Positions 17,571 to 26,172 of a stretch of DNA of 64,000 nt are shown here, in pieces. Positions within the stretch are counted from its first letter, which is position 1; each line of letters begins with the position of its first letter. A model generated the notes under the pieces. The model did not search any database. It had not been told where the DNA came from and saw nothing but the letters and a program-made list of their open reading frames with translations. The position numbers and the translations under genes were made by a program. Source of the DNA: Vibrio rarus. Its GTDB lineage: Bacteria > Pseudomonadota > Gammaproteobacteria > Enterobacterales > Vibrionaceae. The stretch lies in assembly GCF_024347075.1 (NCBI RefSeq), contig NZ_AP024900.1, positions 2,480,001-2,544,000 of the forward strand, written 5' to 3'.

Positions 17571-18449
17571 ATGATAAAAAAATGTCTTTTTCCAGCAGCA
17601 GGTTACGGTACTCGATTCCTTCCTGCTACTAAATCTATGCCAAAAGAAATGATGCCAGTAGTGAATAAACCACTAATTGAGTACGGTGTTGAAGAAGCGA
17701 TTCAAGCGGGCATGAACGCAATGTGCATTGTTACCGGCCGTGGTAAGCACTCTATTATGGATCACTTCGATAAAAACTATGAATTAGAACATCAAATTCA
17801 AGGCACCAACAAAGAAGACCTACTTATTGATATTCGTAATGTTATTGATTCTGCAAACTTTACCTATATCCGTCAGCGTGAAATGAAAGGCTTAGGTCAT
17901 GCCATTCTAACCGGACGTGAGTTAGTTGGTGATGAACCTTTTGCTGTGGTTCTTGCCGATGACTTATGTGTTAACGAACAACAAGGCGTGCTGGCACAAA
18001 TGGCGGCACTTTATAAGCAATTCCGTTGCTCTATCGTTGCAGTACAAGAAGTGCCTGAAGACGAAACTCACAAATACGGTGTCATCAAAGGTGAAGTGAT
18101 CAAAGATGACATCATCCGTGTTGATGACATGGTAGAAAAACCTGAGCAAGGTACAGCGCCAAGTAACCTAGCGATCATTGGTCGTTACATTCTTACTCCT
18201 GATATCTTTGACCTCATTGAAGAAACAGAACCGGGTAAAGGTGGTGAGATTCAAATTACTGACGCATTGCTAAAACAAGCAAAAGCGGGCTGTGTTCTTG
18301 CCTATAAATTTAAGGGTCAACGTTTTGACTGCGGTAGTGTTGAAGGCTACATCGAAGCGACAAATTACTGCTTTGAAAACATCTATTTAAAAGATAAAAA
18401 AGCCACTGAGCTTGGCAAGCACTCCACCCTAAAAGAACCACTGGTTTAA
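17571..18449 (+). CDS. galU: UTP--glucose-1-phosphate uridylyltransferase GalU
   Basis: 292-residue nucleotidyltransferase that makes UDP-glucose for surface polysaccharide and galactose use. It opens MIKKCLFPAAGYGTRFLPATKSMPKEMMPVVNKP, holding the GxGTRxLPxTK nucleotide signature and the catalytic Lys region, and continues with FAVVLADDLC and VEKPEQGTAPSNLAIIGRY. The start at 17571 matches the family; an open frame extends upstream but without homology. UDP-glucose links it loosely to the nearby glycosyl chemistry of pglL, but the neighbourhood is a conserved housekeeping order rather than a glycan cluster. Confidence 0.95.
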   Translation: MIKKCLFPAAGYGTRFLPATKSMPKEMMPVVNKPLIEYGVEEAIQAGMNAMCIVTGRGKHSIMDHFDKNYELEHQIQGTNKEDLLIDIRNVIDSANFTYIRQREMKGLGHAILTGRELVGDEPFAVVLADDLCVNEQQGVLAQMAALYKQFRCSIVAVQEVPEDETHKYGVIKGEVIKDDIIRVDDMVEKPEQGTAPSNLAIIGRYILTPDIFDLIEETEPGKGGEIQITDALLKQAKAGCVLAYKFKGQRFDCGSVEGYIEATNYCFENIYLKDKKATELGKHSTLKEPLV

Positions 18450-18470
18450 TCAACCCTTGATTCCCCTTTA

Positions 18471-18499
18471 AAACAGTGACCTAGTGTCACTGTTTTTTT
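18471..18499 (+). terminator. galU intrinsic terminator
   Basis: AACAGTGAC-CTAGT-GTCACTGTT forms a 9-bp stem followed by a run of seven T in total. It lies 22 bases after the galU stop. Its 3' arm and T-run overlap the LexA-like box described next. Confidence 0.9.
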
Positions 18500-18505
18500 A
18501 TCCAG
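18490..18505 (+). promoter_or_regulatory. Candidate LexA (SOS) box of uvrA
   Basis: CTGTTTTTTTATCCAG fits the CTG-N10-CAG core of gammaproteobacterial LexA sites (consensus CTGT-(AT)4-ACAG) with flanking CA and TA. It lies 68 bases upstream of the uvrA start, where an SOS operator is expected, and differs from consensus mainly in one base of the right half. uvrA is a known LexA target in relatives. Confidence 0.65.
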
Positions 18506-18572
18506 TATTTATTTGCAGCGCTACCAAGCTATGTAATACTTGAACAATGATTATGTAATGTAACGGAATCAG

Positions 18573-21398
18573 ATGGACACTATTGACGTTCGTGGTGCAA
18601 GAACCCACAACCTAAAAAATATCAGCCTCACTATACCCAGAGATAAACTAACGGTGATTACTGGGCTATCTGGCTCAGGTAAATCCTCTTTGGCTTTTGA
18701 TACTTTATATGCTGAGGGTCAACGTCGATATGTGGAGTCTTTATCCGCCTATGCACGCCAGTTTTTATCTTTGATGGAAAAACCTGACGTGGATCATATA
18801 GAGGGCTTATCTCCCGCTATCTCTATTGAGCAAAAGTCTACCTCGCATAACCCTCGCTCTACTGTCGGTACAATTACCGAAGTCTATGATTACCTTCGTC
18901 TTCTTTATGCTCGCGTGGGTGAACCGCGCTGTCCTGAGCACAAAGTTCCTTTATCTGCACAAACCATTAGTCAAATGGTCGATAAAGTATTGGAGCTGCC
19001 AGAAGGCTCTAAAATGATGCTGCTGGCTCCTATTGTTAAGGAGCGTAAAGGGGAACATGTAAAAACCTTTGAAAATTTAGCGGCTCAAGGCTTTATTCGT
19101 GCTCGAGTGGATGGGGATATTTGCGATCTTTCTGATCCACCACCTCTAGAGTTGCATAAAAAGCACACCATTGAAGTGGTAGTTGACCGCTTCAAAGTTC
19201 GCGCAGATCTGCAGCAACGCCTTGCGGAGTCTTTTGAAACCACTTTAGAACTGTCCGGTGGGATCGCGGTGGTCGCATCTATGGATAAATCCGATCAACC
19301 AGAGGTTATCTTCTCGGCTAACTTTGCTTGTCCATACTGTGGTTACAGCATGCAAGAGCTTGAGCCTAGATTGTTTTCATTCAATAACCCTGCCGGAGCT
19401 TGCCATAGTTGTGATGGTCTTGGCGTACAACAGTACTTTGATGAAAGCCGCGTTATTGTTGACGAAAACCTCAGTATTGCTGCAGGAGCGATTAAAGGCT
19501 GGGATCAAAAGAACTATTATTACTTTCAAATGCTTAATGCTCTTGCTGAACATTATGATTTTGACTTGTACGCCCCTTTCACCTCATTACCAAGCAAGAT
19601 CAAACAGATCATTTTGCGAGGTTCAGGACGCACTGAGATCGAATTTAAATACATTAATGATCGGGGTGATATTCGCGTAAAAACCCACTCATTCGAAGGT
19701 ATTCTCAATACTCTAGAGCGTCGATATCATGATACGGAATCGAACTCGGTACGTGAGGATCTTGCCAAATATATCTCCACGCGCTCTTGCACTAGCTGTG
19801 ATGGAACGCGACTCAGAGAAGAAGCCCGTAACGTCTTTGTGCAAGACACCCCCTTACCTAGCATTGTTGAAATGAGCATCAGTGAAGCATTAGATTTCTT
19901 TCGCACGATGAACCTAGAAGGACAAAAAGCGCAAATTGCCGAAAAGATCATGAAAGAAATTAATGATCGTTTGAGCTTTTTAGTCAATGTGGGGCTCAAC
20001 TACCTTAATTTATCCCGTAGTGCAGAAACCTTATCGGGAGGTGAAGCCCAGCGAATACGCCTTGCGAGCCAAATAGGGGCAGGGCTTGTTGGGGTAATGT
20101 ATGTACTCGATGAGCCTTCCATTGGCCTCCATCAAAGAGACAATGAGCGCTTGCTAGGCACCTTAACTCACCTCCGTGATCTTGGAAATACCGTGCTTGT
20201 CGTTGAGCACGATGAGGATGCCATTCGCACCGCTGACCATATTATCGATATTGGCCCTGGAGCCGGTGTGCATGGCGGTCATGTGGTGGCCGAAGGGAGT
20301 TATGAAGAAATCATTAATAACCCTGATTCGCTAACTGGCCAATATCTCAATGGAAGCAAAAAAATTGAGATACCAAAAAAGCGCACCCCAATCAATAAAG
20401 AGAAACTATTGCAATTAAGTGGCGCAACTGGCAATAACCTGAAATCCGTTGACCTCACTATTCCATGCGGTCTCTTTACTTGTGTAACCGGTGTGTCTGG
20501 TTCGGGTAAATCGACCTTAATTAACGATACTTTCTTCAAAATTGCTCATCGCGAATTAAATGGCGCAACCACCAGCACGCCTAGCCCATATCGCTCTGTC
20601 GATGGCTTACAATACTTTGATAAAGTCATCGATATTGACCAAAGCCCTATCGGGCGCACCCCACGCTCAAACCCTGCAACCTACACTGGGATTTTCACGC
20701 CAATTCGAGAGCTGTTTGCGGGTACACAAGAGTCACGATCCCGCGGTTATAAACCCGGTCGATTCAGTTTTAATGTGCGTGGTGGACGCTGTGAAGCCTG
20801 CCAAGGTGATGGCGTGATTAAAGTCGAAATGCACTTTTTACCTGATGTGTATGTGCCTTGTGATTCCTGTAAAGGAAAACGCTACAATCGCGAGACATTA
20901 GAGGTAAAATATAAAGGCAAATCTATTGATGAAGTGCTCAATATGACGGTTGAAGATGCGCACGCCTTCTTTGAGCCGGTACCTGTTATTGCTAGAAAAC
21001 TCAAAACACTCATTGATGTGGGGCTTTCTTATATTCGACTAGGGCAAGCCGCCACAACACTTTCCGGTGGTGAAGCTCAACGTGTCAAATTAGCTAGAGA
21101 GTTGTCTAAACGCGATACAGGTAAAACGCTATATATTCTTGATGAACCTACCACTGGCTTGCACTTTCATGATATACAACAATTACTTACTGTTTTACAT
21201 CGACTGCGCGATAACGGCAATACTGTGGTCGTAATAGAGCATAATCTTGATGTTATCAAAACCGCAGACTGGATTGTGGATCTAGGCCCAGAAGGTGGGC
21301 AAGGTGGTGGTGACATCATAGCAACCGGCACTCCAGAACAAGTAGCTAAAGTTAAAGGCTCTCATACCGCCCACTTCTTAAAGCCGATGCTCAAATAA
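18573..21398 (+). CDS. uvrA: Excinuclease ABC subunit UvrA
   Basis: 941 residues, the normal length. UvrA finds bulky DNA lesions and loads UvrB for nucleotide excision repair. Two ABC modules are visible. The first has Walker [17 protein letters not shown] near residue 31, zinc cysteines CPYC...CHSC near 252-285, and signature [16 protein letters not shown]. The second has [15 protein letters not shown] near 640, zinc site CEAC...CDSC, and signature [17 protein letters not shown] with [14 protein letters not shown] LexA-like site precedes it. pglL begins 17 bases downstream, so the two may share a transcript. Confidence 0.98.
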   Translation: MDTIDVRGARTHNLKNISLTIPRDKLTVITGLSGSGKSSLAFDTLYAEGQRRYVESLSAYARQFLSLMEKPDVDHIEGLSPAISIEQKSTSHNPRSTVGTITEVYDYLRLLYARVGEPRCPEHKVPLSAQTISQMVDKVLELPEGSKMMLLAPIVKERKGEHVKTFENLAAQGFIRARVDGDICDLSDPPPLELHKKHTIEVVVDRFKVRADLQQRLAESFETTLELSGGIAVVASMDKSDQPEVIFSANFACPYCGYSMQELEPRLFSFNNPAGACHSCDGLGVQQYFDESRVIVDENLSIAAGAIKGWDQKNYYYFQMLNALAEHYDFDLYAPFTSLPSKIKQIILRGSGRTEIEFKYINDRGDIRVKTHSFEGILNTLERRYHDTESNSVREDLAKYISTRSCTSCDGTRLREEARNVFVQDTPLPSIVEMSISEALDFFRTMNLEGQKAQIAEKIMKEINDRLSFLVNVGLNYLNLSRSAETLSGGEAQRIRLASQIGAGLVGVMYVLDEPSIGLHQRDNERLLGTLTHLRDLGNTVLVVEHDEDAIRTADHIIDIGPGAGVHGGHVVAEGSYEEIINNPDSLTGQYLNGSKKIEIPKKRTPINKEKLLQLSGATGNNLKSVDLTIPCGLFTCVTGVSGSGKSTLINDTFFKIAHRELNGATTSTPSPYRSVDGLQYFDKVIDIDQSPIGRTPRSNPATYTGIFTPIRELFAGTQESRSRGYKPGRFSFNVRGGRCEACQGDGVIKVEMHFLPDVYVPCDSCKGKRYNRETLEVKYKGKSIDEVLNMTVEDAHAFFEPVPVIARKLKTLIDVGLSYIRLGQAATTLSGGEAQRVKLARELSKRDTGKTLYILDEPTTGLHFHDIQQLLTVLHRLRDNGNTVVVIEHNLDVIKTADWIVDLGPEGGQGGGDIIATGTPEQVAKVKGSHTAHFLKPMLK

Positions 21399-21415
21399 TA
21401 CCGAAGGAATACCTC

Positions 21416-23188
21416 ATGGCGACCCTGCTTACCACAGGCACATCACTTGAAAAGAAAGCGATAAAAGTACCATTCAATCGACGTTACCTACTGACCATTG
21501 GCTGCATGTTCTTAATTGCGACACATTTTTTCTATCCAAACCCTGGTGGTGCTGGGCTAGCCCTTTCCTTTAACCCTCCGGTATGGGCGCTACTTAGTAT
21601 TGCCTTGGGTATAACCTGCTACCAAGTGACCCTGAATCGAGTCATCAAGTACTCTAAAATGACCGCCGTTCTCGGGGTTAGCTGTCTGTTGATGACCATT
21701 CCCATTCTATTTAACAACGCCAATGTTGAAATAGCCTTGCCTCGAATTGTAGGCTTATGGGCGGGGTTTTTGTTGTTCTTATCCTTTCAGCAATTTAGAT
21801 TTAGCAACGAAGAGAAGCAGCGCTTACTGTGGTTTATTCTCTTCGCTGTGGTCATTGAAGCTCTGTTTGGCTGGGTGCAATATACCTTGTTATCCGAGGG
21901 TAATCCGTTTGGTTACAATACAATAAGTAACCGCCCATACGGTATTTTTCAGCAACCGAATGTAATGGCCAGCTTTTTAGCAACCGGGCTTGTTTTATCG
22001 GGATATTTATTAGCTAGGCAGCCCTATAGCAAATACCTTCAATGGCGATATAAAGTGTTCTTTTTATATGCGGTGCCATTGCTCACTGTGCCACTGCTTG
22101 TGGTGTTAGCATCAAGAACCGGTTGGTTAGGTGCACTCATTGCCACGGTCATGATTTTTCCGCATCTATATCGCTTTGCGCTCAAATCCCGCGCTATTAT
22201 TTGGTTGGTTTGTCTAGTGAGCGCTCTTGGGCTCGGTATAGGCATGGCTAGTATGGGGGATAGTTCCTCAATAATAGGCCAGAAATCAAACCTTGAAAGC
22301 GCACGGAGTTTTCACTTCCCGCAAGGCATCGATATGATGGTTGAGCGCCCTATTTCGGGGTATGGCTATGGCAACTTTGAATCGGCTTATATGCTGTATA
22401 CCGCAAGGCAGCACCAGCTTAACCCGAACTATCACGTCGGTTTGCCCTCACTAGATCATCCGCACAATGAGCTACTGATGTGGGGTATTGAAGGGGGTGT
22501 GATTCCTATAGTGGGAATATTCCTCGCTATGGGGTTTGTGCTTTATCGCTTAAGAATGGCGCGACCGGGCACTCGTATTGGTATCCTCTCTCTCTTTATC
22601 CCTATCGTTTTACACACTCAATTGGAATACCCTTTCTATCACTCGGCTATTCATTGGGTTTCCTTTATTATTCTTTTGTATTGGGTCGATCAACGCACCG
22701 CTCGCTACCATCAGCTTAATTTTGGTCGTATCAGTCACCTTGGCTTACGCCTTTCAAGCCTACTTTTGCCTATATTAACCTGTGCTTACATGATAACCGC
22801 GCTGCACACCAACCATGTACTGACAAAGTTTGAACAGTCAAGGCCGAAAAACCCGGATATTTTGGACAGCGTGACAAACCCTTGGGCATGGAAAGATAGA
22901 TATGAATGGGACATTAACAGCACACTGTTAAATATTGGCATCGCTACGCATGAAAAGCAGTATATTCAAACTTATGTGGATTGGTCACTGCCTTTCATAA
23001 AAAGCAAACCACGTCCGGCACTGTATAAGAATTTAATCTTGGCCTACCAAGCGCTAGACCAACAGCAAATGGCCAGCGCTATTCGTAGTGAAGCCCGATT
23101 TTTATTTCCCGAAATAGACTTTGAGTCGGTATCATTAACCAAGCTAAAGGTCAGTGATGCACAACATACGACCATCAGCGATGAGTAA
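21416..23188 (+). CDS. pglL: O-oligosaccharyltransferase PglL (Wzy/WaaL superfamily)
   Basis: 590-residue polytopic inner-membrane protein with about ten or more helices. It carries family landmarks: FQQPN at 178-182, the SRTGWLGALIA segment, a large periplasmic loop with GYGYGNFESAY (315-325) and the catalytic-type HPHNELLMW at 348-356, then a C-terminal PglL domain. Enzymes of this family move lipid-linked glycan onto Ser/Thr of exported proteins in the periplasm. The protein next to uvrA in Vibrio cholerae is a demonstrated O-OTase, which supports the call over O-antigen ligase. It sits 17 bases after uvrA with ribosome site GAAGGA and is convergent with the aminotransferase (7-base gap). 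Confidence 0.85.
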   Translation: MATLLTTGTSLEKKAIKVPFNRRYLLTIGCMFLIATHFFYPNPGGAGLALSFNPPVWALLSIALGITCYQVTLNRVIKYSKMTAVLGVSCLLMTIPILFNNANVEIALPRIVGLWAGFLLFLSFQQFRFSNEEKQRLLWFILFAVVIEALFGWVQYTLLSEGNPFGYNTISNRPYGIFQQPNVMASFLATGLVLSGYLLARQPYSKYLQWRYKVFFLYAVPLLTVPLLVVLASRTGWLGALIATVMIFPHLYRFALKSRAIIWLVCLVSALGLGIGMASMGDSSSIIGQKSNLESARSFHFPQGIDMMVERPISGYGYGNFESAYMLYTARQHQLNPNYHVGLPSLDHPHNELLMWGIEGGVIPIVGIFLAMGFVLYRLRMARPGTRIGILSLFIPIVLHTQLEYPFYHSAIHWVSFIILLYWVDQRTARYHQLNFGRISHLGLRLSSLLLPILTCAYMITALHTNHVLTKFEQSRPKNPDILDSVTNPWAWKDRYEWDINSTLLNIGIATHEKQYIQTYVDWSLPFIKSKPRPALYKNLILAYQALDQQQMASAIRSEARFLFPEIDFESVSLTKLKVSDAQHTTISDE

Positions 23189-23195
23189 TCATTTT

Positions 23196-24308
23196 TTAGG
23201 ATAGAACGTCTTTTAGTGCCTGTAAGCAAAGTGCGACATTTTCCTTGCGGGCACCATATCCCATTAAGCCAATACGCCACGCTTTGCCGGCTAAATCCCC
23301 TAACCCTGCGCCAATCTCTAAGTTGTAATCATTAAGTAAACGCTGACGTACCTGGCCATCATCCACTCCTTGCGGAACATAAATGGCATTCAATTGTGGC
23401 AACCTATATTGCTCATCCACCACAAATTGAATACCTAACTCAGTTAACCCTGCTTTCAGTTGTTGATGGGCAAGAGCGTGGCGTTGCCAAGCTTGCTCCA
23501 ATCCTTCTTCTTGTAATAGTAATAAGGATTCATGCAAAGCATATAAGCTATTTACCGGCGCGGTATGATGATAAGCACGCTTACCTTCACCACTCCAATA
23601 GCCTAGTACTAAGCTTTGATCTAAAAACCAGCTCTGTACGGGATGAGTTCGTGACTTGATTTTTTCAATCGCTTTCTCTGAGAAGGTCAAAGGTGACAAA
23701 CCCGGTGTACAAGATAAACATTTTTGACTACCAGAATAAACCGCATCTAACTGCCACTCATCTACTTTTAGTGGCACACCACCAAGTGAGGTGACGGCAT
23801 CAACAATCACTAACATATTTTGCTGTTTAGCAATGTTGGCCAAAGCCTGAGCATCACTTAATGCACCGGTTGATGTCTCTGCATGCACAAAAGCCACGGC
23901 TACCGCATCTGGATGCTGCGTCACTGCTGCTTGCAATTTATCTTCAGTAACAGGACTTCCCCACTCATCATCCACCACCACGGCAATACCGCCACAGCGC
24001 TCAACATTTTGACGTATTCTTTCGCCAAACACCCCATTACGGCAAACAATCACTTTCTCACCGGGCTGAACAAGATTGACAAAGCACGCTTCCATGCCCG
24101 CACTGCCTGGGGCAGATAAAGCAATCGTAAACTCATTCTCTGTTTGAAAAGCGTACTTAATTAGTACTTTCAGTTCGTCCATCATCTCAATAAACAAAGG
24201 GTCTAAATGACCTATTGTAGGGCGAGATAACGCCTGCAAAACTTGAGGATAAATATCGGAAGGGCCCGGCCCCATTAATGTACGTTTAGGAGGGTTGAAA
24301 CTGCGCAT
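23196..24308 (-). CDS. Class V aminotransferase (alanine/serine--glyoxylate type)
   Basis: 370-residue PLP enzyme. The PLP lysine is in SGSQKCLSCTPGLSPLTFS, and other family features are MGPGPSDIYPQVLQALSRPTIGHLDPLF, HAETSTGAL, VDAVTSLGG and the C-terminal RIGLMGYGARKENV. The opening and the SQK motif match the alanine-glyoxylate / serine-glyoxylate / (S)-ureidoglycine-glyoxylate aminotransferase group. No purine-degradation or serine-cycle genes are nearby, so the substrate stays open; alanine-glyoxylate transamination is the default guess. It is divergent from lysC and shares a 374-base intergenic region with it. Confidence 0.8.
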   Translation of the reverse strand: MRSFNPPKRTLMGPGPSDIYPQVLQALSRPTIGHLDPLFIEMMDELKVLIKYAFQTENEFTIALSAPGSAGMEACFVNLVQPGEKVIVCRNGVFGERIRQNVERCGGIAVVVDDEWGSPVTEDKLQAAVTQHPDAVAVAFVHAETSTGALSDAQALANIAKQQNMLVIVDAVTSLGGVPLKVDEWQLDAVYSGSQKCLSCTPGLSPLTFSEKAIEKIKSRTHPVQSWFLDQSLVLGYWSGEGKRAYHHTAPVNSLYALHESLLLLQEEGLEQAWQRHALAHQQLKAGLTELGIQFVVDEQYRLPQLNAIYVPQGVDDGQVRQRLLNDYNLEIGAGLGDLAGKAWRIGLMGYGARKENVALCLQALKDVLS

Positions 24309-24422
24309 AATTAAGCCTTGTAAGTGAATGACTTGATCACCTTATTGCATAGCCGAATAACACTCAATGAGCATATAGCAGAAGTATGCGGCAGTTAAAA
24401 AACTAACGATACGCATTAAGCG

Positions 24423-24451
24423 TTGACATAATTTATACAAACCAGTTCAAT
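24423..24451 (+). promoter_or_regulatory. Candidate lysC promoter
   Basis: TTGACA at 24423-24428, a 17-base spacer, and TTCAAT at 24446-24451. The -35 is perfect and the -10 matches four of six bases. It would leave a leader of about 225 bases before lysC, long enough for regulation in the transcript. Confidence 0.5.
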
Positions 24452-24626
24452 GAAGCCTTGAGAGTTGATTATCAAACTAGGTAATCACACCAATCGCAGT
24501 AAGCTTTTGCTTCATTTTAGCGGGTTAACACTCTTGATAACCGAGCTATTTCTATGACGATTCTTACAGTGATTGGGGTAGGACAAACTCTCTTTATAAA
24601 GTGCGTGATGAGTAACAGCCACTTTG

Positions 24627-24647
24627 ACTCGTATAGTTAATACGAGT
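24627..24647 (+). other. Hairpin in the lysC leader
   Basis: ACTCGTAT-AGTTA-ATACGAGT is a perfect 8-bp stem with a five-base loop ending 36 bases before the lysC start codon. It is followed by ATTTGCACATTTTG, which is not a clean U-run, so it is not a standard terminator. It may be part of an attenuator or a translation control element. Confidence 0.5.
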
Positions 24648-24682
24648 ATTTGCACATTTTGAAGGATTAATGGAGATAGACT

Positions 24683-26038
24683 GTGAGCACAATCAACGTC
24701 GCTAAATTTGGCGGCACCAGCGTAGCAAACTTTGAGGCAATGAATCGATGCGCGGCCATCGTAGAAAATAACCCACATACAAAAGTGGTGGTCATTAGCG
24801 CCTGCTCAGGCGTCACCAATATTTTGGTTGAGTTAGCAAACGGAGTTGCCGACCAAGTTCAACGTGAACAATTACTTAAGCAATTAGTCGATATTCACTT
24901 CTCCATTATTAATCAGTTAAAACAACCTCAAACCATTACTAATGACATTAATGAGATCCTTACTAAAGTGTCTCAATGTGCGGAAAAAGCCACCGTCGAA
25001 CCTAGTGAACAATTGACTGACCAATTAGTCTCTTGTGGCGAATTAATGTCAACGCATATCTTATGTCAAATTATGTGTGAACGTGGTCATGCTACTCAAC
25101 GTTTTGATATTCGCACAGTAATGAAAACTACATCGGTATTTGGTAATGCTGAACCTTTACTCGATGAAATTAGCATTGCGGCCAAAACCCATTTAGTCCC
25201 TATTTGCAAAGATTCTATTGTTGTGACACAAGGTTTTATTGGCTCAGATCTCAACAATAAAACCACCACTTTAGGACGAGGTGGCAGTGACTACAGTGCG
25301 GCATTAATTGCAGAGGCGATCTCAGCGTCTGGGCTTGAAATTTGGACGGATGTTCCGGGAATTTATACCACGGATCCTCGCATTGCACCAAAAGCGCACC
25401 CGATTAAAGAGATCAGCTTTGCCGAAGCATCTGAGATGGCTAATTTTGGTGCCAAAATCTTACATCCATCAACTCTAGTCCCTGCACTACGCCATAAAAT
25501 CCCAGTATTTGTTGGGTCGTCAAAAGAGCCACAACTTGGCGGAACATGGGTAAAACAAGAAGTAGAAAGCGCGCCACTATTTAGAGCGGTGACACTGCGT
25601 GGCAATCAAACGCTAATTACTCTAAAAAGCCTAAATATGTTTCAAGCTAGTGGCTTTTTAGCCAAAGTGTTTACCATCTTGGCTCAACATAAGGTATCGG
25701 TTGATCTTATTACCACTTCGGAGATCAGTGTTTCACTCACCTTAGATCGCACGAATACGCAGGGTGGTTCACCTAAATTACCACCAGCGGCACAAAAGGA
25801 ACTTGAAGAGTTGTGCTCTGTGGTGGTTGAACACAACCTTAGTTTAGTCGCTCTAATTGGTAACGAAATGGGACAAGCTAAAGGTACAGCAAAACAGATT
25901 TTTGGCACTCTAGAAGATTATAATTTAAGAATGATCTGCTATGGAGCAAGTTGCCATAACCTCTGTTTCTTACTGCACGAATCCTATGCTCGACATGCTG
26001 TTCAGCAATTACATAGAGAATTATTTGAACACGAATAA
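24683..26038 (+). CDS. lysC: Aspartokinase III LysC (lysine-sensitive type)
   Basis: 451 residues, single-function aspartate kinase, first step of the Lys/Thr/Met pathway. It has VAKFGGTSVANFEAMNRC (kinase signature), VVVISACSGVTN, a middle TLGRGGSDYSAALIAEA with IWTDVPGIYTTDPRI, and two C-terminal ACT domains (from about residue 305). It lacks a homoserine dehydrogenase part, which excludes ThrA and MetL; length and motifs match E. coli LysC. The start is GTG at 24683 with GGAG seven bases upstream. Feedback by lysine is expected from the family. Confidence 0.93.
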   Translation: MSTINVAKFGGTSVANFEAMNRCAAIVENNPHTKVVVISACSGVTNILVELANGVADQVQREQLLKQLVDIHFSIINQLKQPQTITNDINEILTKVSQCAEKATVEPSEQLTDQLVSCGELMSTHILCQIMCERGHATQRFDIRTVMKTTSVFGNAEPLLDEISIAAKTHLVPICKDSIVVTQGFIGSDLNNKTTTLGRGGSDYSAALIAEAISASGLEIWTDVPGIYTTDPRIAPKAHPIKEISFAEASEMANFGAKILHPSTLVPALRHKIPVFVGSSKEPQLGGTWVKQEVESAPLFRAVTLRGNQTLITLKSLNMFQASGFLAKVFTILAQHKVSVDLITTSEISVSLTLDRTNTQGGSPKLPPAAQKELEELCSVVVEHNLSLVALIGNEMGQAKGTAKQIFGTLEDYNLRMICYGASCHNLCFLLHESYARHAVQQLHRELFEHE

Positions 26039-26076
26039 CCTCCACCGCCTTTGGCAGTGCTTTTAGATGATTATTA

Positions 26077-26103
26077 AAAATGGGGCTAATAAGCCCCATT
26101 TTC
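26077..26103. terminator. Bidirectional terminator between lysC and metH
   Basis: TGGGGCT-AATA-AGCCCCA with AAAA before and TTTT after forms an 11-bp stem usable in both directions. It lies between the ends of convergent lysC and metH. Confidence 0.88.
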
Positions 26104-26172
26104 TATGTTAAACCAATCACAGTAAGATCATTCTAACCCGTCAGGCTGAACAGAAATTTACTACGATTAGTA

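Larger units (their letters stand above)
24309..24682. other. Intergenic region between the aminotransferase and lysC
   Basis: 374 bases. It holds the likely lysC promoter (24423-24451) and a hairpin near the lysC start (24627-24647), each listed separately. A short frame, 24554-24640, begins ATGACGATTCTTACAG and ends with its TAA in the loop of that hairpin, but it has no ribosome site and is not rich in Lys, Thr or Met codons. The lysine riboswitch that precedes some aspartokinase genes is not recognisable here. Confidence 0.5.

Noticed and set aside
21416..23188. O-antigen ligase WaaL as the identity of the Wzy-like protein
   Set aside because: No lipopolysaccharide core genes are nearby, the C-terminal region and FQQPN/HPHNE motifs fit PglL, and the uvrA-adjacent gene of Vibrio cholerae is a demonstrated O-OTase.
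23196..24308. Specific assignment as 2-aminoethylphosphonate transaminase
   Set aside because: No phosphonate genes are adjacent and the SGSQKC motif and opening fit the glyoxylate aminotransferase group better.
24309..24682. Lysine riboswitch before lysC
   Set aside because: I looked for the conserved AGAGG and GCCGAAG-type segments on the sense strand and did not find them.
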